Positions 11,485 to 25,478 of a stretch of 64,000 nucleotides of DNA are shown here, piece after piece; the stretch's first letter is position 1; every line of letters begins with the position of its first letter. The stretch lies in the NCBI RefSeq assembly GCF_028372415.1, contig NC_092878.1, forward strand, positions 30,114,903-30,178,902, written 5' to 3'. The notes beneath the pieces are model-generated. The model saw only the letters and a list, made by a program, of their open reading frames with translations. It made no database searches and was not told the origin of the DNA. The DNA comes from Notamacropus eugenii. Its lineage: Eukaryota; Chordata; Mammalia; Diprotodontia; Macropodidae. The position numbers and the translations under genes were made by a program.

Positions 11485-12190
11485 ATCATCATTAATAAGC
11501 ATTTATTAAGCACTGAATATGTACTGGGCACTGTGCTGATCTTTGGGATTATAAAGGACGACAAAAAATACAATTCATGCCTACTAAGAGTTCACATTGT
11601 ACTGGAAAAGACAATATTAAAACAACTATGTGTGTATAACGTGTATGAATGTATATGCACAAGTACGTATGTGTGTATCTACGCACACAGTGTAGATGGG
11701 AGGGAATGCACTAGAGTGGGTGACAGAGGGAAGGAGAAGGAGACCAGGAAAGTCCTTTTGAAGAAGATGGGGCCTGAGCAGAGACTTAAAGGAGGCCACG
11801 TAAACCAGTACACAGAAGTGAGACAGGAGAACATTCTAGGCAAGCAGGAACGCTGTTGAGAAGGCATAGCGTCAAGATTGTGTCATGTCTGAGGAAAAAC
11901 AAGGAGACCAGTGTCACAGTGTGCTTGAATATGTGAAGAAGGATACATGTATCCTGCAAGTCTAGGAAGGCGCTGGTTAGGCTGTGGAGGGCTTTAAAAA
12001 CTAGACACCAGATTTTTGTGGCATCTTGTAGGCAGTAATAGGGAGCCACTAGAAAATATTAAGTAGGAAACTGATGTAGTCAGTTTTGTCCTTTAGAAAG
12101 ATCAGCTGAGTGGAGGATAGACTGGAAGGGGAGAAACTTGTGCTAGGGTTACTGACAGTGGCTTTTGCAAGAGTGTGAGGTAATGACTTG
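11485..12190 (-). mobile_element. L2-type LINE 3' part, antisense
   Basis: It opens with the reverse complement of the L2 3' terminus ('gcatttattaagcac', 'gggcactgtgctgat') and continues through the antisense 3'UTR to 'aaagatcagctgagtggagg'. No frame is intact. Confidence 0.7.
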
Positions 12191-12199
12191 AATACGTGT

Positions 12200-14450
12200 C
12201 AGTCAGTAAGTACCAAGTGCCTTTTTAGGTACCAAGCACTGTGCTAATCGCTGGGAATATACAAAAAGGCAAAAGAAAGTCTGTGCCCTCGAGGCCCTTA
12301 CAATGTAATGTAAACAGCAAGCAGACAGATACGTACAAGGAAGCTGTGTGTTTGTCCTTCGTTGTGAAGAAGACCATGCCATCAGAGAAATAATGACATG
12401 ACTTGCACTTGACTTTGTTTTGAGTGAGGGAGGGCTGTGCAGGTCACCAGCCTCACTTCTCCAGAGCTGTCTGAATCCAGTGACCAGATATTCATCAGAA
12501 TGACTGGAGATGACCCAGTATGAGGCAATTGGGGTTAAGTGACTTGCCCAAGGTCACACAGCTAGTGAGTGTCCAGTGTCTGAGGTGAGATTTGAACTCA
12601 GGTCCTCCTGACTCCTGCACTGGTGCTCTATCCACTGCACCACCCGGCTGCCCCCTTACAAGCAAGCTGTATGCAGGATAAAAAGGGCATCAGAGAGGGA
12701 AGGCATTAGAATGAGAGATTCTTTGGAAGATGAGATTTTATTTGAGACTTGAAGGAAGTGAAGGAAACCTTGGGTAGACATGAGAAGGGAGAGCAAAATA
12801 CCTAGATCTGAGAGATAGGGAATGTCTTGTTTGTGGAACTAGGATTGAAGAATATGTGAACAGAGTGAGGTATGAGACTAGAAAAATGGTGAGTTATGAA
12901 GAGCTTTGAATATCCAACAGAGGATTTTGTATTTGATCCTGGGGGTAATAGGGAACCTCCTTGAGGTGGGGGAAGAGGCATGAGGGTGGGAGGGAAAGGG
13001 GAGTGATATGGTCAGACCTGTGCTTTGGAAAAAATCATTTTAGTGGCCAGTTAGAGAATGGATTGAAGTGAGGAGAGACTTGAGACAAGCTGACCCACAA
13101 TAATCCAGGCATTAGACGATGGGGGCCTGCACCAGGGTGTTGGCCGTGGCAGGAGAAGAGAAGGGGGCGTATTTGAGAGATGTTGCAAAGGTGAAATCGA
13201 CAGGCTGTGGCCACAGTTTGGTCGTGGGAGAGGACAGGGGAGAAAAATAGTGAGGATTCCAGGATGATTACTAGATGCTGCCCTTGACAGTAATAGGAAA
13301 TTTGGAGTGGGGAGGAGTTGGAGGGAAAGATGATGAGTTTGGTTTTAGATGTGTTTAGTTTAAGATGTCTACTGAATAGCCAATTTGAGATGTCTGTAAG
13401 GCAGTTGGAGCTGCGAGATTAGAGATCAGCAAAGAGGTTATGACAGGATAGGTAGATTTGGAAATAATCTGTATAGAGATGATAATTAAGTCCATGAGAG
13501 TTAATGAGATCAACTGGTGAAGTAGTATAGAGGGAGAATGGAAGAAGGCCCAAGAACCCTATGGGACACCTACAGTCTGAGTTTGATCTAGAAGAGGATC
13601 CAGCAAAGGAGCTTGAGAAAGAGTTGGTCAGATAGGTAAGAGAAGCAGGAAAGAGTGGTATCCCAAAAACCTAGGGAGAAGAAAGTATCAAGAAGGAGAG
13701 AGTGTTCAACAGTGTCAAAGGCTGCAGAAAGATCTAGGAGAAGGAGAATTGAGAAAAAGCCATTGGATTTGGCAATGAAGAGATTGATTGTAACTTTCAA
13801 TGGAGCAGTTTTACTGTAATGATGAGGTTGGAAACTATATTGTAAGCCATTAAGAATGAGAGGACATGAAGTAGAGGCACCTATTGGCTATGATCTTTTC
13901 AAGGAGTTTAGCCTTAAAGGGCAGAAATTATAGGATGATATTTATCAAGGATGAAAAGATCAAGTGAGGATTTTTTTCAGGATGAGGGGAGACCTGGCAT
14001 GTTTTTAGACAGTAGGAAAGGAGCCAGTAGACTGAGAAAGGATGCAACCTGTTAAAAGAGATGATACAGAATAGGATCGCTTGAGTGAGTAGATGGTGTT
14101 AGTCATGGTAAGGAGTAAAGCCACTTCTTCACGTGAGATAGCAGCGAAGGGGGAGATAGTGGTAGAAAACATCTGAGTGATAGGAGATGAGGATGAGGGA
14201 TTGGTGTGAACTCCAGTTTTTTCTGGAAAATATGAGGCAAATTTCTCAATTAGGGGTGCGGGGAAAGGGGAAGCCATGGGAGATCTGAGGAAGGTTGAAA
14301 AGATTTGGAAGAGCTGCGAAGAGTGAGATAGTGTATTGATAAGAAAGTTAAAGAATAATTTGCATAACAGCAGTCAGGGCCCAGCTGAGGTTGTGTAACA
14401 TAAATTTTTAGTGTACTCAACCAAAATGATTGCACGTGTGATTTTCTACA
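12200..14450 (-). mobile_element. Long L2-type LINE, antisense, with nested SINE
   Basis: This second, longer antisense L2 starts at 'aagcactgtgctaatcgctg' and runs through the 3'UTR into the reverse transcriptase. On the - strand 13588-13800 reads 'LLDLSAAFDTVEHSLLLDTF', a classic L2/CR1 RT motif, and 14005-14277 is further upstream coding. A SINE interrupts it at 12348-12657. Confidence 0.8.
12348..12657 (-). mobile_element. Marsupial SINE nested in L2, with target duplication
   Basis: Tail (from 'tttgtccttcgttgtgaaga') and tRNA-related core ('tatccactgcaccacccgg') in reverse. It is flanked by 'acaaggaagctgt' (12335-12347) and 'acaagcaagctgt' (12658-12670), a 13-base duplication with one mismatch. 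It lacks the 5' extension of the copies at 1563 and 7520. Confidence 0.85.
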
Positions 14451-17400
14451 CATTTGTTCAGCAGTACACGTGTAGAAGCAAAGGGGGCAGATGACGGGAG
14501 TTATCTAAGATCATGACCTTGTGTGTTAAGTATGAGTGTGAGAAATTGAGGATGACTTGAGAGGATGGTGGTGTTGACAGCAATAGGCAGGCATAAGAGA
14601 CTAGACACCGCACAGATGTTCGCAGTAGAAGAATGTTAGGAAGTCATGAACTTATGTTTAAGGATAGAAGAACACGAGGAAGAATATTCTTTAGGACGAG
14701 AATCTAATACTTAATGAGCAGAAAATCTTTTCTCATATATATTGATATCTTCATTAGCTTTCATAGTTTCTTTAAGTCAACTTTAAGAATTCCTAAACAC
14801 CGAGATTTAGGTGAGTATGTCTATGTGGCTAAACCGTGAGGCTGTTAAAGAGCTTACTTATTTTTGATAATTCCAGTATTAATTTACTTGGAGAATCCTA
14901 CGTGAATTCGTTGATTTTCATGGGCTTTAGTTTCCCAGTCGATAAGATCAGAATATTACGAAGGTTAATGTATTAATGAACCTGTTATAACATCTCCGAG
15001 CAAGTGTCACGAAAACAATAGACGTGGCATCTTGTTTGAACCGTCATTTGGCGCTCCCGCTGTCTTTACTGCCTTTTTTTCCTCCGATATTAAAGCCCTG
15101 AAACCTGAATGCAGCAATGCAGGTGAGATACCATTAGAGTTACAGGAAGAGTTCTAGCTTCAGTCTGTGAATCTCTATGCAGTGCCTTTGTTAAAAAACA
15201 AAAACAAAACACTGTATAAATTAGGCACTCAATTGTAATGTTCATTTAGGGCACATGCATCTTGTGGCTTCAGTATTTTGTACTAAGATGCAAAAAATTC
15301 TTTTGGTGTTAGAGAAATTGATAGTTGAATGGGGCTGAGTGTCCCAAAGGTATTTTATCCAAGTTATACAGATATCTAAAGACAATGTCATTTTTCAAAT
15401 CCCACCTAAATATAGCACAGAATTAGAGCGATACTGGTTATGTTAGATAATGATTTGTCTACACCTCTGATCTGATGGCTCACTAGAATCATTGTTGAAT
15501 ATGACAGTTATCATTTGAATTGATGGCCTGAGGGTTCAGGATGCCAGCAGGACAGTCCATGTGCATTCTTCCATCTCATCTCAGCAAATTAATGGGAAAG
15601 GTTATTATATATAAAAAGACACACTCTGCCATACATAGGAGCAATTCTCCAAAATAACTAAGTCCTGGAACAGATAACTTCAGACTCTGAAGTCCATTGT
15701 TGGAATAGTGCATCTTGGATCTTAGTCAAAATACGACTAATGTATTAGCAAAAACCTACATTGGACATTAACTAGGAAACTTTTTATTTTATTTTTAATC
15801 ATTACTGCCTCCATTTGTACAGTTTAGGTATTACACTTGGTGTTTAGTCGTTGGTTGATGTTCACTTGTTTTTAAATATCGTATTGTCCAGGTGTACCTA
15901 ATGTCTGATTTCTGGTTTTTCATTTACCTTTTCAAGTCTCCTTCGCTGCTGCCAGAAATAATTAAGACGGATGTCCCCATTTACTTATGCCATTTAGCGA
16001 AGCCAAGAATATAATTTGTTTGCATAATTGTGGATCTCCATTCACTACCTCTCAAAAAACAAACATAAATGTCTTTCATACTGTCGGGAGATGAGTTGAA
16101 TAGTCATGGGTCGTTGAAGTAAATAGATGTAGAGGACGAAAACAAGAAAACAAACCAATAGTAATATAACGTGGATTCGGATCTCTGTGCAGTTCCTTAA
16201 TGATGGTTCTTGTACCATGTACCCAAACTTCCCAGAGGGAATAGTACAGCAGTGTGAATCCCACTTAATAAGTATCTGTGAAGAAAATGGCTGACTGAAC
16301 CACTGAAGAAGAGTTCTCTTCATGGCATTTTATCTCATGAATGCAACTATTGAAACAGTTAGGTCACTTTTCTCACTTATTATTTACACTATTTCTATTT
16401 CACGTCAAACCAGCAGGTATTTCCTGAGTGTTGTGTGCGAGGTCCTGTACCAGCTACTGTGAAGAGTAAAAAGAAATGTGAAACGTAGGCCTTGTATTCA
16501 AGGAGCTGAGCTTGATTAGGTGCTTACAATCTAGCTTTACTTGAAAATAGGGAAGATCAGGTGGCGTGTTCCACTGTAATGACAAGCAGACGTCCAAAGG
16601 ACTGTACTCCTTGGCCTCTACCATCTTAACAAACATGTTTAGCTTTAAGATATGCTAATTTCTTTTTCATGTTTTATTAATATCAAATAGTATTAAGGAA
16701 ATGTTGAAACTTGGTTTTCTCATTAGGATTTTGGTTATTATTGATTCCTGATCATTATTTGCTGAAATGAAGCAGATAAAGTTCATAGTTAGTGTATTTG
16801 AGATTGTGAATATATACCCAAAATGCAATTTCCTGCAGTCCTAGTTACTTTTAACTCCAAAACACTTTGACCTAGAACATCCCAGATAATTAAAACAGAA
16901 AGCGAATTTTGTTATTTTGTTAAATATATGCAGTTAATTTCATAGCTTTCTTCATTATTTCAAGAAAATGAGAATTTCTTTCTGTTGTTCAGCTCCTGTT
17001 TTAACAAAGAACTTTTAGGAACGTTTTGGTTTTTAAGTATTTGTTTTGAAAGCCCCCATGCTAATAGTACCTAATCTAGATGTTTACGTTAATAGCTAAA
17101 CCATGGGCTTCTTATATAGAACCCTGAAAGTTTTTACGTTTACCTGACTGTAAGTAATGTGCTCATTATCCAGGTATCCATCAGCTGTCTAGTTTCCAGT
17201 TTAACAGGTGTTCCCATACAGTTGGAGATTTGATTGATCCTGATAGTGAGCAGAGGTCTCTTTGTTCTCTAGTGCAGTATTACACATGTATGCAGGGATA
17301 GTGCTTTACATTCTGCTATCTTTACTATATGTTTCTTTTTAATACCCTCTACACTTTTGTACCAGTCATAGATCCCAGTTTTATATCAGCTGCGCTTGTC

Positions 17401-17560
17401 ATTTTGACCTTGATCTGTTATGGTCTGTTATGATAACTCCACATGGACAAGGAATATTTTATTGAAAGTTTAAATGTTCCGTGAGTGATAAAAAACAGCA
17501 TCTTTGTAGCTTTTGAAGAGCCAAGTTATTCAAAAGTGGTTGCCACAGCTACCACCATCC
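14451..17560. other. Large intron segment, mostly no recognised element
   Basis: AT-rich intron. A short antisense L2 3' terminus is likely at about 16408-16540 ('tcctgagtgttgtgtgcgag', 'caaggagctgagcttga'). No exon or other repeat was recognised. Confidence 0.45.
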
Positions 17561-17564
17561 CCAT

Positions 17565-17765
17565 ATACATAGTTCTTTAAGGTTTGCCAAACTCTTTATG
17601 TATTATCTCATTTAACCCTCACGACAATCCCATGATGTAGGTTCTGTAGAGAGGTTAGGTGACCTGTTTACAGGTCACACATCTGGTAAATGTCTGAAGC
17701 AGGATTCGAACTTGGGTCCTCCTGACTCCCATGTCCAACACTACGTCCATTGCACCGCCTCCCTA
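17565..17765 (-). mobile_element. MIR/THER1-type SINE
   Basis: Antisense MIR layout: 'ctttaaggtttgccaaactc' tail, then 'cgaacttgggtcctcctgac' and 'ccattgcaccgcctccc' head. Confidence 0.7.
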
Positions 17766-17774
17766 GACTTAACT

Positions 17775-17945
17775 ACAATTTCTCTGTATCTCAACTTACT
17801 CTGTATATATCTTGAATGTACATAGCTGTTTTGCATGTTTTCTCCTGTCAAGATGTGAATGCCTTGCGGACAGGGACTGTTCTTGCCTTTGCTGTGTTCT
17901 CAGAGCTTGACTTAGTGGCTGGCACATGTTAGGCACCTAGTATCA
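17775..17945 (+). mobile_element. L2 LINE 3' terminus
   Basis: Sense L2 3' end: 'ttactctgtatatatcttga', 'gcggacagggactgttcttg', 'ggctggcacatgttaggcac'. Confidence 0.75.
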
Positions 17946-18879
17946 ATGCTTCTCAATTTGACCACTGTAGCTGAGAGAGCTGGTAACTTAACTGCAACTT
18001 ATACCTTTTAAATTGGGCTCCTTTCCCAAAAACAAACATCAGATTTTTTGTTAGTAATGCAAAAAATAGAAGAATTAGTAACTGATAAATACTGCTGATT
18101 AACTCATAAATATTCTAGTGGATCTATGTTCTTATCAGTGTATTTTATTCAGCCACACAGATGGCAGCCCATCTGTGGTTGCTTTTTCTTCATGACCTTG
18201 ATCCATGTCATCCCATTCTTCACGATGTCATCTAATAAAAGAAAAACCCCAAATATCTTGATTGGCGTATGAAGTATGAGCCCATAGCAAACTTGATAGA
18301 AGTCCATTTAGACTCAGCAAAGTATGAGGAACATTACTTTGTGCATAAAAATCGTGCTTTGACTTATCTTCTTTTTAAAAGTAAATTCTTACATTGTTGT
18401 TGACTGATAAGAAATTAACTTTTTCCGTTTTCTTGTTTTTCTTTTGCTAATAGTTTTGAGAGTTTGTCTATAAAAATGGAAAAACATTTTGCAAAAATAG
18501 TGTTGTCATGTTGAAGTAATTGTGAATTCATCATTCTTATTTCACAGGAACAGCTACTTAAGATCACGATATAAAACTCCCTAAACACAATGACCAGTAA
18601 CAACAGTCATAATGTCACTCTGCATTTCACATGGTAGAAGTAGTCTGGGCACTCACATTTTCTTATTTGGTTGAAAGACTGGAACTCGGGTTTGCGGAAT
18701 CTGTTTTATGTATTTGAATCTCACCTGGTGAATGGGAATGGTGTGTGCTTCAGCTGTTAAGGGAACACCACAGGAATGGAAGGGGGGTATGGAGCACTCG
18801 TAAGGAGGCTTGTCTTTTGGATTTGATTCAGACAAACCAGTTCACTTGTGACACGATCTCTCCGTGTGGTTGGTTTCAG

Positions 18880-19390
18880 GGGGGATTTGTTCAATTTCCC
18901 ACGCACTCAAGAAGTGGAAGATGAAAAAATGGAGGATGAACCTAGCCCCTGGCCATGCCAACAACAGCCCATCAAGCACACTGCTCATGTTGAGGCCCCT
19001 GTTCCCTCAGCCGCACAACAACAGACTGTTACACAAGTGCCATCCAGTCCAAAAGGAGACACTGTGGAGATGGATGTGGTGGAAGAATCCCAAACCAGTC
19101 GGGATCAACACGGTAAAGTCTTGTGTGCAAGCCCAGGAACACGAGAGGAAAGCACTTGTCCCAGCACAAGTGACAAAGAAGTACAGACAACAGAACATTC
19201 CCTTTGGGCTCCAACTGTTGTTTCAGTAGCAACACAAACCTCGAAAGGAGCGTGTGAACAAGTAGAGGTGGGGACCAGCACGGCTGACCAGAACCTTGGG
19301 AGACAAGATGCTAAGGTACAGACTGAGAGGAGGAATGCTGAGAAACCTGCAAATGTCTCAGGAGATGATACCGACTCTTTGCATAGCCAG
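18880..19390 (+). CDS. TP53BP1: TP53BP1 exon with LC8-binding motifs
   Basis: This 511-base exon, from TTTCAG|G to CCAG|gtaaga, is fully open (170 codons after completing Arg). It begins RGDLFNFPRTQEVEDEK (human RGNLLHFPSSQGEEEK) and ends SGDDTDSLHSQ (human PGDDTESLHSQ). It carries TQT/VQT-type dynein light chain (LC8) sites: EVQTTEHS, SVATQTSKG and DAKVQTERR, at about residues 104, 122 and 148 of the exon; the last two match the human ATQTI and ATVQTE sites. LC8 binding helps 53BP1 oligomerise. The exon is less conserved than its neighbours, as expected for disordered sequence. Confidence 0.95.
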
Positions 19391-22300
19391 GTAAGAACAG
19401 GCCTGGGCCTTCCCTGGGATCTTCTCAACTGTGTGATCTACTGGTTAATAATCATGTATTAGTCAATGGAGAAGATGAGACTTTGACAGTACAGGGCTAT
19501 GTTTCTTACTGAGCACCAGGGAGTCTCTCAAGAATGGAGATGGAGGTGGAGTGGGAGATATTAGAGCTATAACTAATCTGTAATGTTACAGGGAAAACGG
19601 AGTAGTATTTGAGTTTAAGTAGATCTCCTTTCTCTTGAAAGAGAGGGTTAGGTGAACAGTCTGCACTTTATTTCATATCATATATGAAATATTTCATAAT
19701 TCATACTGTGGCCCTTGATACCTTCCTGTCCCTTCCTCACCTATCAGGTCTTAGTCTAGTTCCTAGGAGTCCTCTTTATGGAGTGTGAGGGAGGACGGAA
19801 AGTTGGTGGGAAGGGGTTGGAGGAGGAGCACAATAAGGATAAGAAGAGAAGTTAGGAAGTGAAGATTTGTAGTGGGTGGGAAGGTATCAGGGGCTGATGG
19901 TCGGGGCGGAGGAAGAAATTCAAGAATGTAATGAATAGCATGCTAAAAATTGGGTGGTTTTAAGGAGAGAGAAGGTGATATGTTAGATTCACAAGTCAGA
20001 AAATAAATGTTCAGGATTTCTTTAGGTGGCTGTGGGATCCTTGGGAGGAAAACAGATGGAAACTGATCTAGGTTCACCTCGGTAAAGAAGTTATGGCCCT
20101 CTTCACTTTGGATCTGTTTTGGAAAGGCTTCTTTCTAATCATAAATCCCTCATCAGGTGCTTTCCAGGGTCTCCTGTGTGGAGCTCATTTCATTTACTGA
20201 TGCCTCTTAAGGAGTAAAGTCCTGTCAGTCGTCATAAGAAAACTTTAGTGCTTGAAATGCCTGCATAAAGAGGTGATGTTCTGAAGCAGCGTATTAGCAC
20301 TAAGAGGATGGTAGTTTCAACCCACTTTAAGTCCATCAGTCCAGGCACAGGAGATGTTACATATCAGCCTCCTGTTTCCCTGTTTTCATCTTTAAGGTGT
20401 TAGTTGAATCTTACAGCTTAATAATTTGGGTCCGTTTTTTGAGCTTTGGCTGTATGTGGGCATGGTGGTTAGAGAGCCTGCCTTGGAGTCAGGAAGAGCT
20501 GGGTTCAGTCCCCGTCTGTGACACATTCTAGCTTAGTGACCTTGGGATAAGTCTCTTAGATTCTAAGGATCCTTAGAAACCCTCTAAAGCTGTAAATCAA
20601 AAAAGATTTGTTGGTCTGTATGAGTGGAGGGAATTTGTACACTGCATGTTCCCTATATAAATGAACTAATTGGTTCAGATCAAAAAAATTTAATTACTGC
20701 TTCTCTTTTCTCACCTAAAATATATTCTAGACTCATGGTTTCATTGGCATAGGGAACTTTCAGTGAATATACCAATTCCAGTGGGCAGCTGTTCTGCAGC
20801 TTGTAGGCATAGAGTGTTGCTTGGAGGCCATGGGAAGTTAGTTAAGTGACTTAGGTGTCAGAGGCAGCACTCGAACACAGGCCTTCCTGACTTGGGGCCA
20901 GCTTTCTGTGTGCTCTGCCATGCTGTCCCTTTCCTCACGAACATGCAGAGCAGTCACCTGAAAGTCTGGAGATCTGACTTCTGGTCTCAGCTTTGCCCCT
21001 GACTCATGTCCTTTTCCTCTTTTGATGCCTTCTCTGTGCTGATAAAGCCAAGGAAGGCTGTGCATTGTGGGTAAGACTGAAGTCTGTTTTAGTGGAAGCT
21101 CATTTGCTCCTGTAGTCCTCAGGGTTTGGATTGTGCCCCTGGAACTAAGGTTCTCTGCATTTAAAGAGTGTCTTCTTTGACACTGCCCTCATCCTCCCCA
21201 TTTATGAGTGAAAAACCAAGCTGCTCCCTCTCGGGCAGGTCTTTTTCCGAGAGCTGTTCATGAGAAAGCAACGTTAGTGTTTTTGTCCTTTCCTCTTTCA
21301 TCTCTGACTCGTCTGTTTTTATGCGGCTGTCACTTGGCTTCTCCTGAGTGGGACAAAGTGAAGACTTCTCATCTAGAGTGGATCAGCCCCTAGGCCTGAG
21401 TTTCTAAACTTCAGACACTTGCCACTCATCTCCCCTTGTCTGCTTAACCCATTTCCTTGTCACATTGTACAATCAGAACCCCTTGCAGAACAAAGGAAAT
21501 GTTGGTTCAGTTTCTTTTTCGATTCTTTGCATCGGGAATTTCTGAGAATATGCCACTTGCTCAAAACATTAACCAATAGAGTTAAAGGTTAAGTTGGGGG
21601 GAGTTTTGTGGTTTTTAGCTTTACAATCCTGCATCTGCTCTTGTAAGACACCTCCCTGCTCCAGGAAACTGGTGAAGGGACCGCCTGCTTCTTGCAAGAA
21701 CCACGTAAAGGACTTTGTGTTCATACTTGGAGATGCCTCTGAGTAGTCAGTTTGAGTAGGGGTCTTGCCATCCCACACGGTTTTTTTCTTGTAAGTAGCA
21801 CAAGTGTTTGATTATAAAAGATGTTTATCATCAGTGATTACGAAATTCAGGTTTGATATGATTTCAAGTTAAAATTTGTCCTGAAGGAATAATAAGCAGC
21901 ATCTGAAAATGGTCTTCCTCTCAGGATTGTTACCTGGCATTTATGATTGTAAAAGGTATGAAGATGGGTATGTGTTAGGCGTAATATCACTTCAGTACAA
22001 TTGGGGTTTTAAAAAGGATGGGATAGAAATTTGATAAGTAAGCGATGAAAATACTGATGTCCACAACGTAATGGTAGAGTTAGCTTCTTTGCTTAAAGCT
22101 CGAAGGGGATTCTAGTACAGGAAGTTATAGATGTGAAGGAACCAGACAGTCTGAGTCATGGGATTGAGAGATCTGAGGAGAGAGAAAAACCACTTACATT
22201 GCTTTAGTAAATATCTCAGTCGAATTTAAGGTGACTTGATCTAATCAGGGTAAGAAGACTGTGCCCACATGGTAGATTTATTGAAGGGATGTGGAAATGC

Positions 22301-25300
22301 ATTCAGCTGAATGATAATGGTGCATTTAAAGTTTCAAGTCAACTTAAATAGTTTAAATTTTTAAGTAAATCTAAATGTAGTTATATTAGAAGTTGTTTTG
22401 TTAACTAAAATTGGTTTATGCTATGGAGCAAGCATATTTACAGAAGTATGTGAAAGGAAGCTTATGGCTAAATGTGAAAAGACCTTGGTTTGAGGTCTTG
22501 TCATTGTTGCCACTCACGTTCATGAGGGTTTTGTGATAAACTGTAAGTTGTTCTCAACAGAAGAAAATATTTATTGTATGACTTTTGCATGATTTTTGAA
22601 AGACCTACCTCCCAAATTTGTATTTGTAAGCTAATCTGTTATAGGAACTTCAGATTTTGGGGGGGGGGGGTGGTGGAAGATAAGGGACAAAGATAATGGA
22701 GACTAGGAATTTTAAGGCAAAATAAAACCTCTTGGCGCCCCCCGCCCTCCCCCCCTTTTTTCTCCTTTTAAAATCCAGTCATTACAGAAGGACTTCTTAA
22801 GAATCTAATCTGAACTGGAGGTGCTCAGAGAAGAGATGTTAACTTTCCATTGTAAAAGGAGAGGAGTTGGCCCCAGCCCCACCCAGGGCCCCTAAGATCT
22901 GAAGAGTCTAAAATGATCGCCCAAGCGGCGTGGCTCTTCACTTCTTAAAGGTGTAATCTCCATATAAAATGTAAGCTGCGTATGGAGTCCTGAACCTGGA
23001 ATTTATTTAGGCGATAATGTCTAGTAATTGATTTTTAGGACAAATTTAAGATTTAAGATGTGAGTCCCGGTAAAATTAGTTCAGATCTTGCTTCAGATGT
23101 TTGGTGCCTCTGTGAATACAAGCCGGTCCCTTAACCTTGTTTATGTAGAATGGGGATGATCATAGGAGCTGCCTCCTACAGTGGCTGTGAAGATCAGATG
23201 AGATAATGTGAGATAATAACTGCCAGCTGTTGTCAATATAATCTCTTACCTAGTACCTATTTATGAGTAATAATATATTTAAATTTCAGTGTTTGTGTTG
23301 GAATCTGTCTTAGATTTCTTAGAGACCCGTTTTCATGTGATAGCTTTTTATTAACATATTTTCCCCACTTCAGGTATGAAATGTAGAAAATATGAATTTA
23401 TTTCATCCCACATATTTTCCTCATGGCAAGTAAGTTCATTTTCAGCAGTAGCAGCAAAAGAATATATTATGAATGCTTGTTCAGAGTAGCTGAAGAGATA
23501 TGTGTAATCCTTTTAACTTTAAAGCAGTGCTAGCCAGGGTGAACCGTTCTGAACAAGCATTTGCTCAGTCAGCAAGCATTGATATGCCTTCTCTATGTCA
23601 GGCAGGCACCGTACTAGGAGCTAGAAATACTGGGACAAAGACGGTCTGTGCTCACAAGTAGCTTGCATTCTAATGGAGAACATAACTTGTACGTAAATAG
23701 GTTATTGCAAAAGAAATACAAGGTAACCTTGGTAGGGAAAGTGCTATTAGCTGGAGGGACTGGGATAAGATTCATGCAAAAAGTGGTGCTTGAGCTTAGT
23801 TTTGTATGGATACCATGAATTCTAAGAAGTGGAGGGGTGAGAGGTGGGCAGAACAGTCAGTGCAAAGACATGGGAGTGGGAAATCCAGTGTCAAGTTTGA
23901 GGAGCAGAGAGAAGGCCAGTTTAACTGTACTTTAAAGCATGTGGAGGGGAGTGATATGTAATACAGAAAGCTAAGCTGGGACCAGGTTGCAGAGAGCCTT
24001 AAATGCCAAACAGAAGAGTTTCTATTTGGTCCTGGAGATTATAGGAAGCTGTTGGAGTTTATTGAGGTGTATGCTGGCTGTCAGAGGGAGAGATGGTAAC
24101 AGGATTGGAACTGCGCTTTATGAAAAAATCATGTTGACAGCTCTGTGGAGGATGTCTGAGAATGGAGCAAGGTAGGGAGGCCAGTCAGGAGACTGATGGA
24201 AGAGTCCTAGTGAGGGATGATGAGGGTTTAAGTAAGCTGTGCAAGTGGGAAGGATGGGATAATAAACATGAGATGTTGTAGAGGAAATGACTATTAGTAT
24301 GAAATAATGTGATGTTTATATTGAAGATTAATTTATTTGTTTGAATTCTTTAGTTTTTGTAGCTCCTTATAAAATAGGAGTTTTGCCAAATGTACATCAG
24401 AGGTTGCAACTTACAAGCTATTAGGATTCGTCCTTGAAAGAAGCTTTAATGTGGGAAATATCAAGGGTTTACAGCTGGAAAGAAAGCTCAGAGGTCATCT
24501 AGTCCCCTTACACGTAAGGAAACTGAAGCTAACAGATAAAATGCCTTAAAATACCTAGTGTTGTCAGACCTAGGTTATTTGACTTCAAAGTTGACTCTTT
24601 TTACAGCTCTACCAAGACCTTATTTCCCATCACAGAATTCATATTAGAAAGACACCTTATAAAGTCCTTCTGCCTAAGTATAAGACTCATTCCACACTGG
24701 AGATTTCATATGGGAGACAAACTAAATGAATGGTGACAATTGAGGGGAAGGTTTTTTTCTCTAGAACCAACACTTCATGTGTCAGCAGTTCATAGTAGAA
24801 TGAGAAAAATTAAATAAAAAGAAATAAACATTTTTTTAATAAAAATAACATGACATTAGTACGTAGAAGACTGGCATTGGAGTCAGGTAAGCCTGGGTTA
24901 GAGTTGCCTCTGACACGTACCAGCCATGCGACCTCAAACAAGTCCTTTTATCTCTCCGTGCCTCAGACAACTCTCTGAGAATATAAATGGCAAGGTACAA
25001 CTGTGCATGTGAGTGTGGGAGGATTGGGTACCAGGAATTCTCTACATGGATAAAAGCACAGAATTGGATGGAAAAAAAATTGTATGTTTTATATTGTAGT
25101 ATGAGCCAAGTTTCACTTGGTGTTTTCACATGTTTAGCCTTCATAAAGGCACAAGGTTTTATTTAAATTAATAAATTATTTTTCTTTATGATAGAGCTAT
25201 AAACAGGATTCTCATTTGTTCAAAATTTGTTTGTAGACATCAACCCAGGTTTTAGGCGTAATACCTTCACGGCATGTCTGTTAAGTAGATTATGTACTGA

Positions 25301-25478
25301 ATGTTTAAACCCTGCAAGAAATCTTGTATCCGTTTCCAGCTGTAATTAATTCACGTAGTTTTACTGCATTCTGATTTCATGAAACCCATCAATTGTGTCA
25401 TTTTGAATTGGTTGGGTTATAGTTCTATCCATTTGTATTAGTGTGTAAATTATCTGTTCTACTGTTTAAACATTATAG
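19391..25478. other. Intron with scattered SINE/L2 remnants
   Basis: No exon was recognised. MIR-like SINEs lie at about 20445-20620 (+), 20825-20930 (-) and 24855-24990 (+). A THER1-like SINE lies at 24455-24640 (-). An antisense L2 3' part spans 23565-24245. A G-run (around 22660-22670) and a C-rich stretch (around 22737-22755) are simple sequence. Confidence 0.55.
23565..24245 (-). mobile_element. L2-type LINE 3' part, antisense
   Basis: Antisense L2: 'tatgtcaggcaggcaccgta' start, then 'cttgcattctaatggagaac', 'agccttaaatgccaaacag' and 'tcctggagattataggaagc', parallel to 11485-12190 and 60000-60420. Confidence 0.7.
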
